In this document: in pieces, positions 26,907 through 35,617 of the stretch
How the letters are laid out: each line of letters begins with the position of its first letter
How positions within the stretch are numbered: position 1 is the stretch's first letter
Source: Acidianus ambivalens
GTDB lineage: Archaea; Thermoproteota; Thermoprotei_A; Sulfolobales; Sulfolobaceae
Assembly: GCF_009729015.1 (NCBI RefSeq)
Contig: NZ_CP045482.1
Coordinates: 492,001 to 556,000, forward strand
DNA length: 64,000 bases
Direction: 5' to 3'
Notes under the pieces: generated by a model
Told to the model about the DNA's origin: nothing
The model's database searches: none
The model's input: the letters and a program-made list of their open reading frames with translations, nothing else
Position numbers and translations under genes: made by a program

Positions 26907-26962
26907 CCATGGAGTAATTGAAAGTATTAAAAATTAAGGAGAAATTACGCCACGGTAAACAC
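26907..26962 (-). repeat. Palindromic dispersed element, copy 2
   Basis: On the minus strand it starts GTGTTTACCGTGGCGTAA and follows copy 1 (91-148) through the T-rich spacer to CCATGG, pairing imperfectly with CCGTGG. A shorter similar string, ACCCATGGCGTA, occurs at about 27106-27118 on the plus strand. Confidence 0.55.
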
Positions 26963-27180
26963 AATATTTGACTGTAATAAATCATTTTCTCTAGCGCTTT
27001 TTAGTAAGGATTTAGTTGGCTAGAATAAGCTTAAACTTTCTAATTAAACGTTGAACTTAGAGCTCATCCTTCTCATATTAATTTAAGAAAATTAGCTGAC
27101 CCATGGCGTATTAATTCTAGAAAATTTTAAATAGGTACTTTTAATTAAAAATTAATTGAGTAGCGTAGCGCTATAGATGA

Positions 27181-27212
27181 GGGAACACCTGGCGTAGCGG
27201 CCACGTGTTCCC
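27181..27212. repeat. 8-bp inverted repeat with GC-rich loop
   Basis: GGGAACAC at 27181-27188 pairs perfectly with GTGTTCCC at 27205-27212 around a GC-rich 16-base loop containing GGCGTAGCGGCC. It lies 42 bases after the stop of the minus-strand DUF3800 gene, so it may form a terminator hairpin. Alternatively it is another member of the GTGTT/GGCGTA element family nearby. Confidence 0.5.
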
Positions 27213-27253
27213 GATTATTCCACTTCCGCAAAATATGTCCAAGTCTTAATTCC

Positions 27254-28093
27254 CTATCCTTCTATCTTTCCCGTCTTCGGATTTTTATCCAGCTTGTTAC
27301 TAATTATCTCAAATAATTTTTCACTGTTTTCGTTAAGTACATGTTTCCTTATAATGTAACCGGCAAAATCTGATATTTGTAAAGCGTCATAATTAGCAGA
27401 ATTTGCAAATAAAATAGGTTTAAAGATTCTCCCTATAGCCGATGTCCTTGTTATGAACGCATTATTGAGTAACTCATCCTCCATAATTTTAACTACGTTC
27501 ATTTGATCCTTTGCCATTTGATAATCCTTATCTACATTTATCTGATCATGCACAATAAGTATCCATTCATTTGAATATTCTCTATCTGCTAGTTTAAGTA
27601 CTCTCTCAAATAAATGCCTATAAGCTATTCTCATCACATCTATGCTCAAATCTTTATCATCTTTCACTAGTCTATGAGGAACAGTTAGTCTTTCTCCGAT
27701 TCTTTTCTTTTTTAATATATAATCTTTAAATACAACACTGGATATGATTCTTAAATTCAAGCTTCTGATGACTTCAGCAAATTCGCTTGCAAAATCGCGT
27801 ATTTGAGCTTCAGAAAGAGGAAAATTCTTTCTTGGATGGAAAAGATCACTTGCATGAATCTCCATATTAGTAGGTAATCCGTAATTAGCTTTTAGCTTGC
27901 TAATACTTTTCCTTATATTGTCAAGCTCTATATCAGTAGTTATAGTAGAAGTCACAATATATGGATAAGGCCTGTTAGTTCTTCTGTTAAATTCTTTGAA
28001 AGTGCCTTTACCGTTTTCATCTATAAAAACAATCAGCACAAAAATTATGTGAACATGAGACTTTTTAAATATTTTGGTTAGATGTGTTTCCAT
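27254..28093 (-). CDS. DUF3800 protein (RNase H-like fold expected)
   Basis: 279 residues. An IVFIDENGKGTFKEF start gives the conserved Asp-Glu pair of DUF3800, followed by IHASDLFHPRKNF, WILIVHDQINVDKDYQMAKD and the C-terminal NYDALQISDFAGYIIRK with conserved Asp residues. DUF3800 proteins are widespread beside mobile and defence genes and may be nucleases, but the activity is unproved. The first 20 or so residues before VHIIF may be non-native. A fragment of a second copy lies at 20338-20540. Confidence 0.8.
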   Translation of the reverse strand: METHLTKIFKKSHVHIIFVLIVFIDENGKGTFKEFNRRTNRPYPYIVTSTITTDIELDNIRKSISKLKANYGLPTNMEIHASDLFHPRKNFPLSEAQIRDFASEFAEVIRSLNLRIISSVVFKDYILKKKRIGERLTVPHRLVKDDKDLSIDVMRIAYRHLFERVLKLADREYSNEWILIVHDQINVDKDYQMAKDQMNVVKIMEDELLNNAFITRTSAIGRIFKPILFANSANYDALQISDFAGYIIRKHVLNENSEKLFEIISNKLDKNPKTGKIEG

Positions 28094-28434
28094 TTATAGA
28101 TTTTAATTTTTGAAAATTAAATAATAAGTCTGCTCACATTCATTTTCATACTAGCTAAATACAAAAACTTAAGCTTCTAATATAAAAGTTTACGTTCAAG
28201 AAGTGCGAGATTTTTAAAGTATATATGAGCTTCATAGTATATGCACAGCTATACTTAATCATAGAAAATTGGATATTAACTTAAGAAAGCATGGGTCAGA
28301 TTTTTCCAGATACAAATTTCTATTAGTAAATAATACTAGAACTATTAAGTACTTTCGTTCTATCTCCTTAGCCACTTTGATTCGTAGATTAAATATTTCT
28401 TACAGCTCTGCTTTCTTTTTATTTCTAGATTTAG
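28094..28434. other. Intergenic, no gene recognised
   Basis: About 340 AT-rich bases between the divergent-looking ends of the DUF3800 and msrA genes. Stops occur in all frames; only a short antisense frame at the msrA end is open. No repeat seen. Confidence 0.5.
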
Positions 28435-28971
28435 CTAATTCTTTATGCGTTCTTTGTTTTTTTCTGGAAAATATTTCATGAATTTCTTTATTTTAGGATC
28501 AATTACTAACTTACAGTAAGGATAATTCCTATGTTTATCGTAGAAATTGTGGTGATAGTCCTCAGCCTCATAAAATACCTCGAATGGTACAACCTCAGTA
28601 ACTACTTTTTTACCCAGCCTTGCTTCTACTTCCTTTATCATTTCTTCAGCTATTTTCTTCTGCTCCTCATTATGATATAGGATGATTGACCTATACTGGC
28701 TACCGACGTCATTACCTTGCCTATTGGGAGTGGTAGGATCGTGAATTGCAAAAAAGATCTCTAGAATTTCCCTATACGATATAACGTTAGGATCATACGT
28801 AATTTGTACAACTTCTGCGTGACCAGTTTCGTCTGTGCACACTTCCTCGTAAGTAGGATTAGGAACGTGACCACCGGAATATCCAGGCTTAACGTCTATT
28901 ACTCCTTTAACTCTTGAGAATACTGCCTCGGTGCACCAAAAGCATCCTCCACCTAGTGTAGCTTTTTCCAT
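28435..28971 (-). CDS. msrA: Peptide methionine sulfoxide reductase A
   Basis: 178 residues, full length. The catalytic motif GGCFWCTEAVF places the reactive Cys at residue 10. The conserved GYSGGHVPNPTYEEVCTDETGHAEVV, HDPTTPNRQGNDVGSQYRS and YHHNFYDKHRNYPYC blocks follow. It reduces methionine-S-sulfoxide in proteins in the cytoplasm with thioredoxin-type electron donors, repairing oxidative damage. Single gene with an ATG start at 28971. Confidence 0.95.
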   Translation of the reverse strand: MEKATLGGGCFWCTEAVFSRVKGVIDVKPGYSGGHVPNPTYEEVCTDETGHAEVVQITYDPNVISYREILEIFFAIHDPTTPNRQGNDVGSQYRSIILYHNEEQKKIAEEMIKEVEARLGKKVVTEVVPFEVFYEAEDYHHNFYDKHRNYPYCKLVIDPKIKKFMKYFPEKNKERIKN

Positions 28972-29132
28972 AAAAGGAATATTGCATAGACGAATTTTAA
29001 CTTATGTTAGAATAGATTTTATACTCTCTCACGAACTTTTTAGGGATAACCCTCTATTTTATATCTCATGAATACGAATTTGTAGAAATACAATCTTTAA
29101 AAAGATGATCTCATCAAATTATATAGGTAAGA

Positions 29133-29480
29133 ATGATTAAAATTACCAATATAGGCAAGGCAGTAGGTTATATTACCGGTGGAAGCATAGTTTTTGTAAT
29201 AACTGAGGCTCTCATTCACCTTTCTCCTCTCTATATTTTCCTTACGGTTGTTGCATATCTCCTTACTATTATAGTGGTCACATTCATGCTCATTCGATTT
29301 GAGAGAGAGTCTGAAACCGATAAAATTAAGGCTAAAGTTCTGGCAGAAGAGGATGAGAGGATGCTTGAGATTCTAAATAGTAACTGCCTAAACGCTAAAG
29401 GGACAGAAAAGGATCTCTGTGAGAAATTAAACGAATATTTAGAGGCAAGAATTAGTGCTTTTTCGATCTTAGAGAAGTAA
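29133..29480 (+). CDS. Small two-helix membrane protein
   Basis: 115 residues. Two hydrophobic helices lie at about 10-30 and 32-54 (LYIFLTVVAYLLTIIVVTFM), followed by a charged helical tail of 60 residues with two cysteines (NSNCLNAK and KDLCEK). Unknown family. The 3' end overlaps the convergent gene at 29452-29775 by 29 bases. Confidence 0.55.
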   Translation: MIKITNIGKAVGYITGGSIVFVITEALIHLSPLYIFLTVVAYLLTIIVVTFMLIRFERESETDKIKAKVLAEEDERMLEILNSNCLNAKGTEKDLCEKLNEYLEARISAFSILEK

Positions 29481-29775
29481 AAGCTTCATAATAAGTTTTT
29501 AACATATCTTTTAGCACTTTACCAACTTTTACTCCGAATTTAGTCAAAACTATCACGTCGCCTTTCCTTTCAATTATCCCTAAATCTTCTAAGCTCTTGA
29601 CTTTCTCTTTAACAAGTCCTGAAATATTATCTAAGTGTTGAAATTTCTCTCCAACTTTCCTTTCTAATTCCTCTTCGGATATATTACTGTTAGCCATTAT
29701 AATTGACGTGATTAACGTCATAATTCCGTCATTGAAAATCTCTGACGCTGTTTCGTGCACATCCTTACCGAACAC
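29452..29775 (-). CDS. Hypothetical protein, possible winged-helix
   Basis: 107 residues. The second half VKEKVKSLEDLGIIERKGDV, then VLTKFGVKVGKVLKDML, looks like the recognition helix and wing of a small winged-helix DNA-binding protein. The first half is helical. No exact family is recognised. ATG at 29775. Overlaps the convergent membrane-protein gene. Confidence 0.55.
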   Translation of the reverse strand: MFGKDVHETASEIFNDGIMTLITSIIMANSNISEEELERKVGEKFQHLDNISGLVKEKVKSLEDLGIIERKGDVIVLTKFGVKVGKVLKDMLKTYYEAFTSLRSKKH

Positions 29776-30017
29776 GTCAATCCCTTAATCTATGAGTGTG
29801 TATAATACCTTATTAAATATACTGTAAGTAATTACGTGTAAGCTTTTGCCTTCTTTTAAATGAATGGATTTATAGGATGAGTACTTATTTAGATTCTTTA
29901 GTTAGTAATAATTAAAGAGAAAAAGTAATATATATTGGCTTATAGTTGTAAGTTTTGAATTACTCTAACAATCATTAGATTATTTCACAATTGCATTATA
30001 ACATATATCTACATATC

Positions 30018-30340
30018 TTATATTGTATTGTCTTTATAGTTTATTATCGCTCCTACTTTTCTTAAAAGTTCTTCTCCCACTATTCTATAACCGGCGAGTT
30101 AAGGACAGTCGATATAACTTCTTTCCCTAAATACTTTATCTTAGCCAATTTAACGTACGTGGAATAGCATTCCATAGAGGCTGTGTATATTCTAGGCCCT
30201 TGATCGTATGGAATCTTGTCGAAAACTTCTTTATTTACTATTATTTCTCCATCGAACCCAGTGTCTATTTTAGCCTTAATTTTCACACCTTCAATCTCTA
30301 ACTCAAGGTCCAAGGAAATACACCTTATTTGGAACTTCAA
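30018..30340 (-). pseudogene. Retroviral-type aspartyl protease-like protein, frameshifted
   Basis: The N-terminal part has VKIKAKIDTGFDGEIIVNKE, with the D-T-G aspartyl-protease motif. The C-terminal part LAGYRIVGEELLRKVGAIIN, which resembles the end of this family, is in another frame; the switch lies at about 30095-30105. One single-base change restores about 107 codons. Small proteins of this type are often paired with another small gene, as here. Confidence 0.6.
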
Positions 30341-30533
30341 CTCTTACTCTCTTTCCTTCCTTTCTCTTTTTCTCCATATAATTATAGGCTTCGGTCTCGT
30401 TATCGAACACTTTCTCTTCTTCTAAATAATTTTTAATTACCTCTCCCGCTAGTTTAGAGTTCCACGTGTTAGTAGTGTAAAGAAACACGTAAAGCTCTTC
30501 CTTTTTATGTTGCAATTTCTCAATATTAGACAT
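30303..30533 (-). CDS. Small hypothetical protein paired with the protease-like gene
   Basis: 76 residues, charged and helical (LAGEVIKNYLEEEKVF, then YNYMEKKRKEGKRVRVEVP). Its stop overlaps the start region of the aspartyl protease-like frame, so the two form a coupled unit. A toxin-antitoxin-like pairing is possible but only from the layout. Confidence 0.5.
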   Translation of the reverse strand: MSNIEKLQHKKEELYVFLYTTNTWNSKLAGEVIKNYLEEEKVFDNETEAYNYMEKKRKEGKRVRVEVPNKVYFLGP

Positions 30534-31012
30534 CTCTCTAGAATATTTAACTCTTTGTATTGAAGTAAACTTTCCTGTTTTCAGATTTATATGTTAGATT
30601 ATCGTTAAAGCCTACCTTCTATTTCGTGCGACACTTAAAAATAAGTGCAAGCTTTCCCTTATTTAAATAGTAAAATGATTATTTAAGTTTATTAGATGCT
30701 CTGGCATTCTACTCATATCAGAAGTAATAAGCTGTTTATTATTTAAATCATAAGTAGTGATTATGAGTATTAACTAATCTATTGAATCAAACGAGAAAAT
30801 TTCGTATTTTTCTATTTATTTTAGTCAATGTCAACTTTAGTATATTATAAGCAATTTTTAAGATAGTCATTACTTCTCTTCTTATTAAACTAATACATTG
30901 TTTAATTCTTTTTCAGTTTGTTGCTAAATCGGCTTGAGTGGAGAATGGACCTATAAGTAAATTACTTAATGGTTTTAATAGGTTTTTTAATTGCCAAAGT
31001 AAAGTATTAGCT
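30534..31012. other. Intergenic, promoter region of the copper-protein gene
   Basis: About 480 very AT-rich bases without a protein-like frame. Near the right end GTTTTTTAATTG (about 30980-30990) could be the TATA box for the ATG at 31013. No repeats seen. Confidence 0.4.
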
Positions 31013-31675
31013 ATGAAGAATAAAATACTCATGATAGTTCTTGCAGTAGCAATAGCTTCTTCCCTAGTTTTTTACGTCGGATTTCAAAACTACATATTAT
31101 CTCAAAATCCTGAAGGCTATAATGGAATTACCACTGTTAAGATAGCAAAAGCTGAAACAGAGCTTAATCCTCCCCCTAATGCCTACGTATGTCCTAAGAA
31201 CAACAGCATAATATTTACATCAAGCAATATAAATCTTATAGTGCTAACCATGGGCCATATAAGGGCAGAAAATCTAACCGGAAGAACTCCGCCAGCCTAT
31301 GCCCAACATAACGTGTTTGTAATTTACGGACTAATTAATCCTACATTGATAATCCCTGAAGGTGCAATCATTCACGTTACGGTTATAAACTTGGATGCAG
31401 GAGACTGCCATAACTTTGTCATTACCACTATTTCACCGCCTTATTCGTATAACGTGATGATGGGAGGAAATATGATGAACAACGTGATGATGAATAAAAA
31501 TAGGTACTTTATTTCTATGATGCCTTTATTACCTCACGCTAACTATTCAACCGGTGAAGCTTATGAATATTCGTATACCGTCTCCATATCTTCTCCTGGC
31601 ACTTATTGGTATATATGCACATATCCGGGCCACGCTGAGATGGGAATGTACGGTAAAATAGTTGTGGTGAGCTAA
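31013..31675 (+). CDS. Blue copper protein, sulfocyanin/rusticyanin type
   Basis: 220 residues from ATG at 31013 (MKNKILMIVLAVAIASSLVF), whose start is a signal anchor; a longer frame from 30938 lacks support. The cupredoxin domain ends in GTYWYICTYPGHAEMGMYGK, giving copper ligands Cys, His and Met. The other His is probably in GDCHNFVIT. A Met/Asn-rich loop (MMGGNMMNNVMM) lies between. Such proteins carry electrons outside the membrane, for example between cytochrome complexes and a terminal oxidase. The next gene starts one base after the stop, so they are an operon. Confidence 0.85.
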   Translation: MKNKILMIVLAVAIASSLVFYVGFQNYILSQNPEGYNGITTVKIAKAETELNPPPNAYVCPKNNSIIFTSSNINLIVLTMGHIRAENLTGRTPPAYAQHNVFVIYGLINPTLIIPEGAIIHVTVINLDAGDCHNFVITTISPPYSYNVMMGGNMMNNVMMNKNRYFISMMPLLPHANYSTGEAYEYSYTVSISSPGTYWYICTYPGHAEMGMYGKIVVVS

Positions 31676-31676
31676 A

Positions 31677-32027
31677 ATGGAGAATTATCAAGTTTTAGGA
31701 ATAGTAGGTTCCGTTCTATTATTAGTAGCTTTTGTTATTCCATTTTATATGGGCTATTATTTTATGGGAGGATACTACGGCGGTATGATGGGTGGTATGA
31801 TGGGAGGTTATCCGCATAGAGCCATCTTTTTCGCTTTTCCTGTCATTATGGCCCTTCCTGCATTAGTACTTGGTTTAATAGGTTCATTAATTTCAGATAG
31901 ACAAATAGGCGGTGTGCTATTAATTATAGCTGCAGTCCTTTCTATTCCAGTATTTTTCGGATTCTTTGGAATTTCTTTTATATTATTACTTATCGCGGGT
32001 ATCTTAGCACTGACTCAAAAGAAATAA
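31677..32027 (+). CDS. Small membrane protein with Gly/Met-rich loop
   Basis: 116 residues. Four hydrophobic segments are interrupted near residues 30-45 by GGYYGGMMGGMMGGYPH, a loop rich in Met, Gly and Tyr that could touch copper. It starts immediately after the blue copper protein gene, so the two are almost certainly cotranscribed. A role as membrane partner or copper handling factor for that protein is inference. Confidence 0.65.
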   Translation: MENYQVLGIVGSVLLLVAFVIPFYMGYYFMGGYYGGMMGGMMGGYPHRAIFFAFPVIMALPALVLGLIGSLISDRQIGGVLLIIAAVLSIPVFFGFFGISFILLLIAGILALTQKK

Positions 32028-32039
32028 TTGTAGTAGTAT

Positions 32040-32075
32040 TATTTTTCTTCTTCTTTTTCCTCTTTTTATCCTTTT
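32040..32075 (+). terminator. T-rich terminator tract
   Basis: A pyrimidine stretch with repeated T5-T6 runs (ATTTTTC, CTTTTTCC, CTTTTTATCC) just after the stop of the copper-protein operon. Archaeal terminators are typically such T-runs without a stem. Confidence 0.5.
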
Positions 32076-32092
32076 GATCTTTGTTAGAAAAT

Positions 32093-32100
32093 TTTATAAA
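32093..32100 (+). promoter_or_regulatory. TATA box of the alpha-glucosidase gene
   Basis: TTTATAAA, 21-28 bases before the ATG at 32121, predicting a leaderless transcript. Confidence 0.6.
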
Positions 32101-32120
32101 AAATAGCAAGAGCTCATCAT

Positions 32121-34160
32121 ATGAAAGTTGTAATAAAAGAAAGTGGGAGAGGAATATATAAGATAATAGTTAATGATCCGTTTCCTCCAGTAGAGTTTCC
32201 TTTTGAAGGAAAGGACTCCGAAAAGGACCTTTCGTTCTTTTCATTAAATATTACAGAGAGCGACGGCAATATATTAATAGAGAAAGATTTGGATATTAAA
32301 GAACACGTACTTGGTTTAGGAGAAAAAGCTTACGAACTGGATAGGAGAAGAGGAAGGTTTATAATGTATAACGTTGATGCAGGAGCATATGACAAGTTTA
32401 GTGACCCCCTTTATCTGAATGTTCCTTTTATGATAACGGTAAAAAACGGTGTAGCTAGGGGATACTTCATAAATACCGCCTCAAAGGTTATATTCGATAT
32501 AGGTGTAGAAGATTACGGTAAGATAAAGATAAAAATTCCAGAGCCTTCGGTAGAGATTTACTTCTTTGAAGGTCCTACGATCGAAAGAGTCTTAGAGCAA
32601 TACAGCGAGATTACTGGCAAGCCTTTTCTTCCTCCTATTTGGGCTTTTGGTTACATGATTTCTAGATATTCTTATTTTCCTCAGGATAAGATAGTCAAAT
32701 TATTAGATGAATTAAAAGAAGAAGGTTTTAATGTAACGGGAGTGTTTTTGGATATTGATTATATGGATTCTTTTAAATTGTTTACTTGGAATAGGGAGAG
32801 GTTTCCCGATCCTAGGAAGTTTATTGAGGAGGTTCATTCTCGCGGTGTTAAGGTTATAACTATTGTTGATCATAGCGTTAGGGTTGATCAGAACTACGAA
32901 GTTTTTATTTCCGGTTTGGGTAAGTATTGTGAGACTGATAAGGGTGATTTGTTTGTTGGTAAGATGTGGCCAGGTAATTCTGTTTACCCAGACTTCTTTA
33001 GGGAAGAAACAAGGGATTGGTGGAGTGAGCTTATTTCAAAATGGCTTTCCCAAGGGGTTGACGGCATTTGGCTTGACATGAACGAACCAACAGACTTTAC
33101 CAAAGTTTTTCAGATTAGGGAAGTTTTAGGATCTACTCCTATAGAATTTAGGGACGATAGGATGTATTATACTTTTCCGGATAACGTTATTCACTACTTA
33201 AGAGGTAAGAAAGTGTCTCATACTCAAGTGAGGAATGCTTATCCTTATTATGAGGCAATGTCAACATTTGAAGGATTTAAGAAGGCAGGGAGAGACGAAA
33301 TCTTCATATTATCTAGATCAGGTTACGCCGGAATACAAAAATATGCTTTCGTATGGACGGGAGATAATACTTCAGCCAGAGATCAACTAATCTTACAACT
33401 TCAGACTGTGCTCGGCTTGTCAATTTCTGGCATTCCATATGTTGGGATAGATATTGGAGGATTTCAAGGAAGGTTAAGTAAGGTTGAAAACTCTCCCGAA
33501 ATATTACTTTACATGTTCAGGCTAGCCATGTTCTTTCCGTTTTTCAGGACTCATAAAGCTAAAGACGGTATAGATGTTGAGCCAATATATTTACCTCATT
33601 ATTATAAGGAAAAAGTAAGGGATGTCATAAATACTAGGTATAAATTCCTTCCTTACATCTATTGTTTGGCTAAGGAGGCGCACGAGACTGGTCATCCAAT
33701 TATTAGACCTTTATTTTACGAATTCCCAGAAGATGAGGATACTTACAAAATTGAGGATGAGTACATGCTAGGCAAATACGTACTATATGCTCCACAACTT
33801 GGAGAAAATAGAGTAGTTTATTTACCTGGAAAATGGTTCGAATACTCAACAGGAGAAGAGAGGAGTGGTTGGGTTAAAACTGACGCAGACCTACCTATCT
33901 ATATAAGGGAAAATTCTATTGTAAACCTAGATGGAAATGACTTAATAGTTTTAGGAAATAGTAAGTTAAAATGCGAAATTGAAATAGAGAAAAAAGGAAA
34001 TATTATTACGTTTTCAAAACCATACTTCGTCAATATACTAGTTACAGATAAGGCAGAAAAAGTTATAATTGATGATAATGAGGTTAAAACTGAGGACTTT
34101 GGGGCTTTAAGTAAGGTTAAGATAAATAAAGAGGTGAGAAAAGTAGAGTTAGTTTATTAA
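32121..34160 (+). CDS. malA: Alpha-glucosidase, GH31 (MalA type)
   Basis: 679 residues, close to the usual MalA length. The GH31 catalytic nucleophile lies in GIWLDMNEPTDF (Asp about residue 319) and the acid/base in FVWTGDNTSARDQL. The N-terminal beta-sandwich (EHVLGLGEKAYELDRRRGRF), the barrel start PPIWAFGYMISRYSYFPQD and the C-terminal beta domains are all present. It hydrolyses terminal alpha-1,4-linked glucose from maltose and malto-oligosaccharides, in the cytoplasm since no signal peptide is seen. It appears monocistronic and intact. Confidence 0.95.
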   Translation: MKVVIKESGRGIYKIIVNDPFPPVEFPFEGKDSEKDLSFFSLNITESDGNILIEKDLDIKEHVLGLGEKAYELDRRRGRFIMYNVDAGAYDKFSDPLYLNVPFMITVKNGVARGYFINTASKVIFDIGVEDYGKIKIKIPEPSVEIYFFEGPTIERVLEQYSEITGKPFLPPIWAFGYMISRYSYFPQDKIVKLLDELKEEGFNVTGVFLDIDYMDSFKLFTWNRERFPDPRKFIEEVHSRGVKVITIVDHSVRVDQNYEVFISGLGKYCETDKGDLFVGKMWPGNSVYPDFFREETRDWWSELISKWLSQGVDGIWLDMNEPTDFTKVFQIREVLGSTPIEFRDDRMYYTFPDNVIHYLRGKKVSHTQVRNAYPYYEAMSTFEGFKKAGRDEIFILSRSGYAGIQKYAFVWTGDNTSARDQLILQLQTVLGLSISGIPYVGIDIGGFQGRLSKVENSPEILLYMFRLAMFFPFFRTHKAKDGIDVEPIYLPHYYKEKVRDVINTRYKFLPYIYCLAKEAHETGHPIIRPLFYEFPEDEDTYKIEDEYMLGKYVLYAPQLGENRVVYLPGKWFEYSTGEERSGWVKTDADLPIYIRENSIVNLDGNDLIVLGNSKLKCEIEIEKKGNIITFSKPYFVNILVTDKAEKVIIDDNEVKTEDFGALSKVKINKEVRKVELVY

Positions 34161-34386
34161 AATGCTTTTTTCACAATTTTATTATATTTGAAGAGTAGTG
34201 GAATATATGAATCCACGTTTCTTGAAGCAAGGTAATTACGTTAGCCTGATTGCATCGCTTATTATATTATTTGGACTAATTTACCTTGAAATTGAAGGGA
34301 TAAGTTACGCTCTTTCGTCGACTTTTCTGATTCTCATGTGGATCGTTTGGCTTTTGGCATTGTCGTCTTTTACAGAGAAGGGGGTT

Positions 34387-34436
34387 AAGGGGGCGGAAAG
34401 CCTCGCCTCTCTGAGGCGGGGATGGATAGCCCCCTT
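34387..34436. repeat. Nested hairpin at the left end of the TnpB element
   Basis: Outer arms AAGGGGGC (34387-34394) and GCCCCCTT (34429-34436) are perfect. The inner arms CCTCGCCTC (34401-34409) and GAGGCGGGG (34413-34421) pair with one mismatch around TCT. IS200/IS605 transposases recognise such subterminal hairpins on single-stranded DNA. Confidence 0.7.
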
Positions 34437-34471
34437 ATATTTAAATACTTCTTTGTCAAAATTTTCTTTTG

Positions 34472-35617
34472 ATGGCTAGGAGGGTTAAAGCGATCAGAGC
34501 TAGTGTTTCGATGAAGATCGCTCTATCTGATTCCCTCCTAGCCCTTGTTAATAACTACGTTAGAGCACTCCGTTTCACCCTATTCTGGCTGAAGGAAAAT
34601 GTGAAAAACCCGGAAGAGAAGGGAGTGCTTTCGAAAGTCCACGAGGAGTTGTATGAGAAGTTAAGGGAGGAGTATAATCTACCGTCAAAGGTTGCTGAGG
34701 ATTGTTATAGGGATGCCCTTTCAATATACAAGGGGTGGTATAATAATCCTAAAAAGGGGCGTTTCCCAAGAGTGTATAAACCTGCGGTATGGTTAACGCC
34801 TAAAGCGAGTTATAGCATGAACTTCGAGAGAATGATTGTTAGGATAGCAAGTGTCGGCGAGCTATCAATTCTGGGTTATCCTAGAAACCTCAAGGAGTAC
34901 TTAAGCTGGAAAATGAGGGAGGCTAGGTTAGTGGTTAAGGATGGGAATGCTTTCCTCAAGGTCGTTTTTGAGAAAAAAGGAGAGAAGGTTAAGCCAAAGG
35001 AAAGTGTTGCAGTTGATATTAATATGGCTGAAGTAGTCGTAGGGAAGGACGACAAACACTACGTTAGGATTCCCACTCGTCTCGAAGAGGTTCACCACTG
35101 GAAGTCTTTAGCTGAGAATTTGCAGAGAAAATACCCAAGGAGATGGAAAGAGAATAAGAGGATCCTTCACAGGATTCATTCCTTCCATCAAAAGGCTAAG
35201 CGTATTATGGAGGATTTTGCTAGAAAAGTGGGGAAATGGGTTGTTGAAATTGCTAAGGGTTTTGGTTCTAACATCATTAATTTGGAGAACCTCAGGAACC
35301 TCCTCAAGAATGTTAACAATCTACCTAAGGAGTTTCGTGATAAACTGTATCTTATGCAGTATCGTCGTATTCAGTATTGGATTGTTTGGCAAGCTAAGAA
35401 ACACGGTATTCTAGTTGAGTTTGTTAATCCTAGTTATTCTTCTGTTTTGTGTCCTAGGTGTGGTAGAAGGATGGAAGAAAGGGGATATCGTTGGTTTAAG
35501 TGTTCTTGCGGTTATGAGAATGATCGTGATGTAATTGCTGTAGTTAATCTAAATGGGAGGGGGTCTCTGAGCCTCTCGACTGCCCCTCAAATGAGAGATG
35601 TAAGAGCGAATCGATGA
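34472..35617 (+). CDS. tnpB: TnpB, RNA-guided nuclease of an IS200/IS605 element
   Basis: 381 residues from ATG at 34472 (MARRVKAIRASVSMKIALSD); a TATA-like TTTAAATA lies about 30 bases upstream. The N-terminal helical domain is followed by the split RuvC nuclease: VAVDINMAEVVVG with the first Asp, NIINLENLRNLL with the Glu, and NDRDVIAVVNLNG with the last Asp. A zinc ribbon CPRCGRRMEERGYRWFKCSC lies between the last two. TnpB uses a guide RNA from the element's right end to cut DNA and favour element retention. All catalytic residues are present. Confidence 0.9.
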   Translation: MARRVKAIRASVSMKIALSDSLLALVNNYVRALRFTLFWLKENVKNPEEKGVLSKVHEELYEKLREEYNLPSKVAEDCYRDALSIYKGWYNNPKKGRFPRVYKPAVWLTPKASYSMNFERMIVRIASVGELSILGYPRNLKEYLSWKMREARLVVKDGNAFLKVVFEKKGEKVKPKESVAVDINMAEVVVGKDDKHYVRIPTRLEEVHHWKSLAENLQRKYPRRWKENKRILHRIHSFHQKAKRIMEDFARKVGKWVVEIAKGFGSNIINLENLRNLLKNVNNLPKEFRDKLYLMQYRRIQYWIVWQAKKHGILVEFVNPSYSSVLCPRCGRRMEERGYRWFKCSCGYENDRDVIAVVNLNGRGSLSLSTAPQMRDVRANR

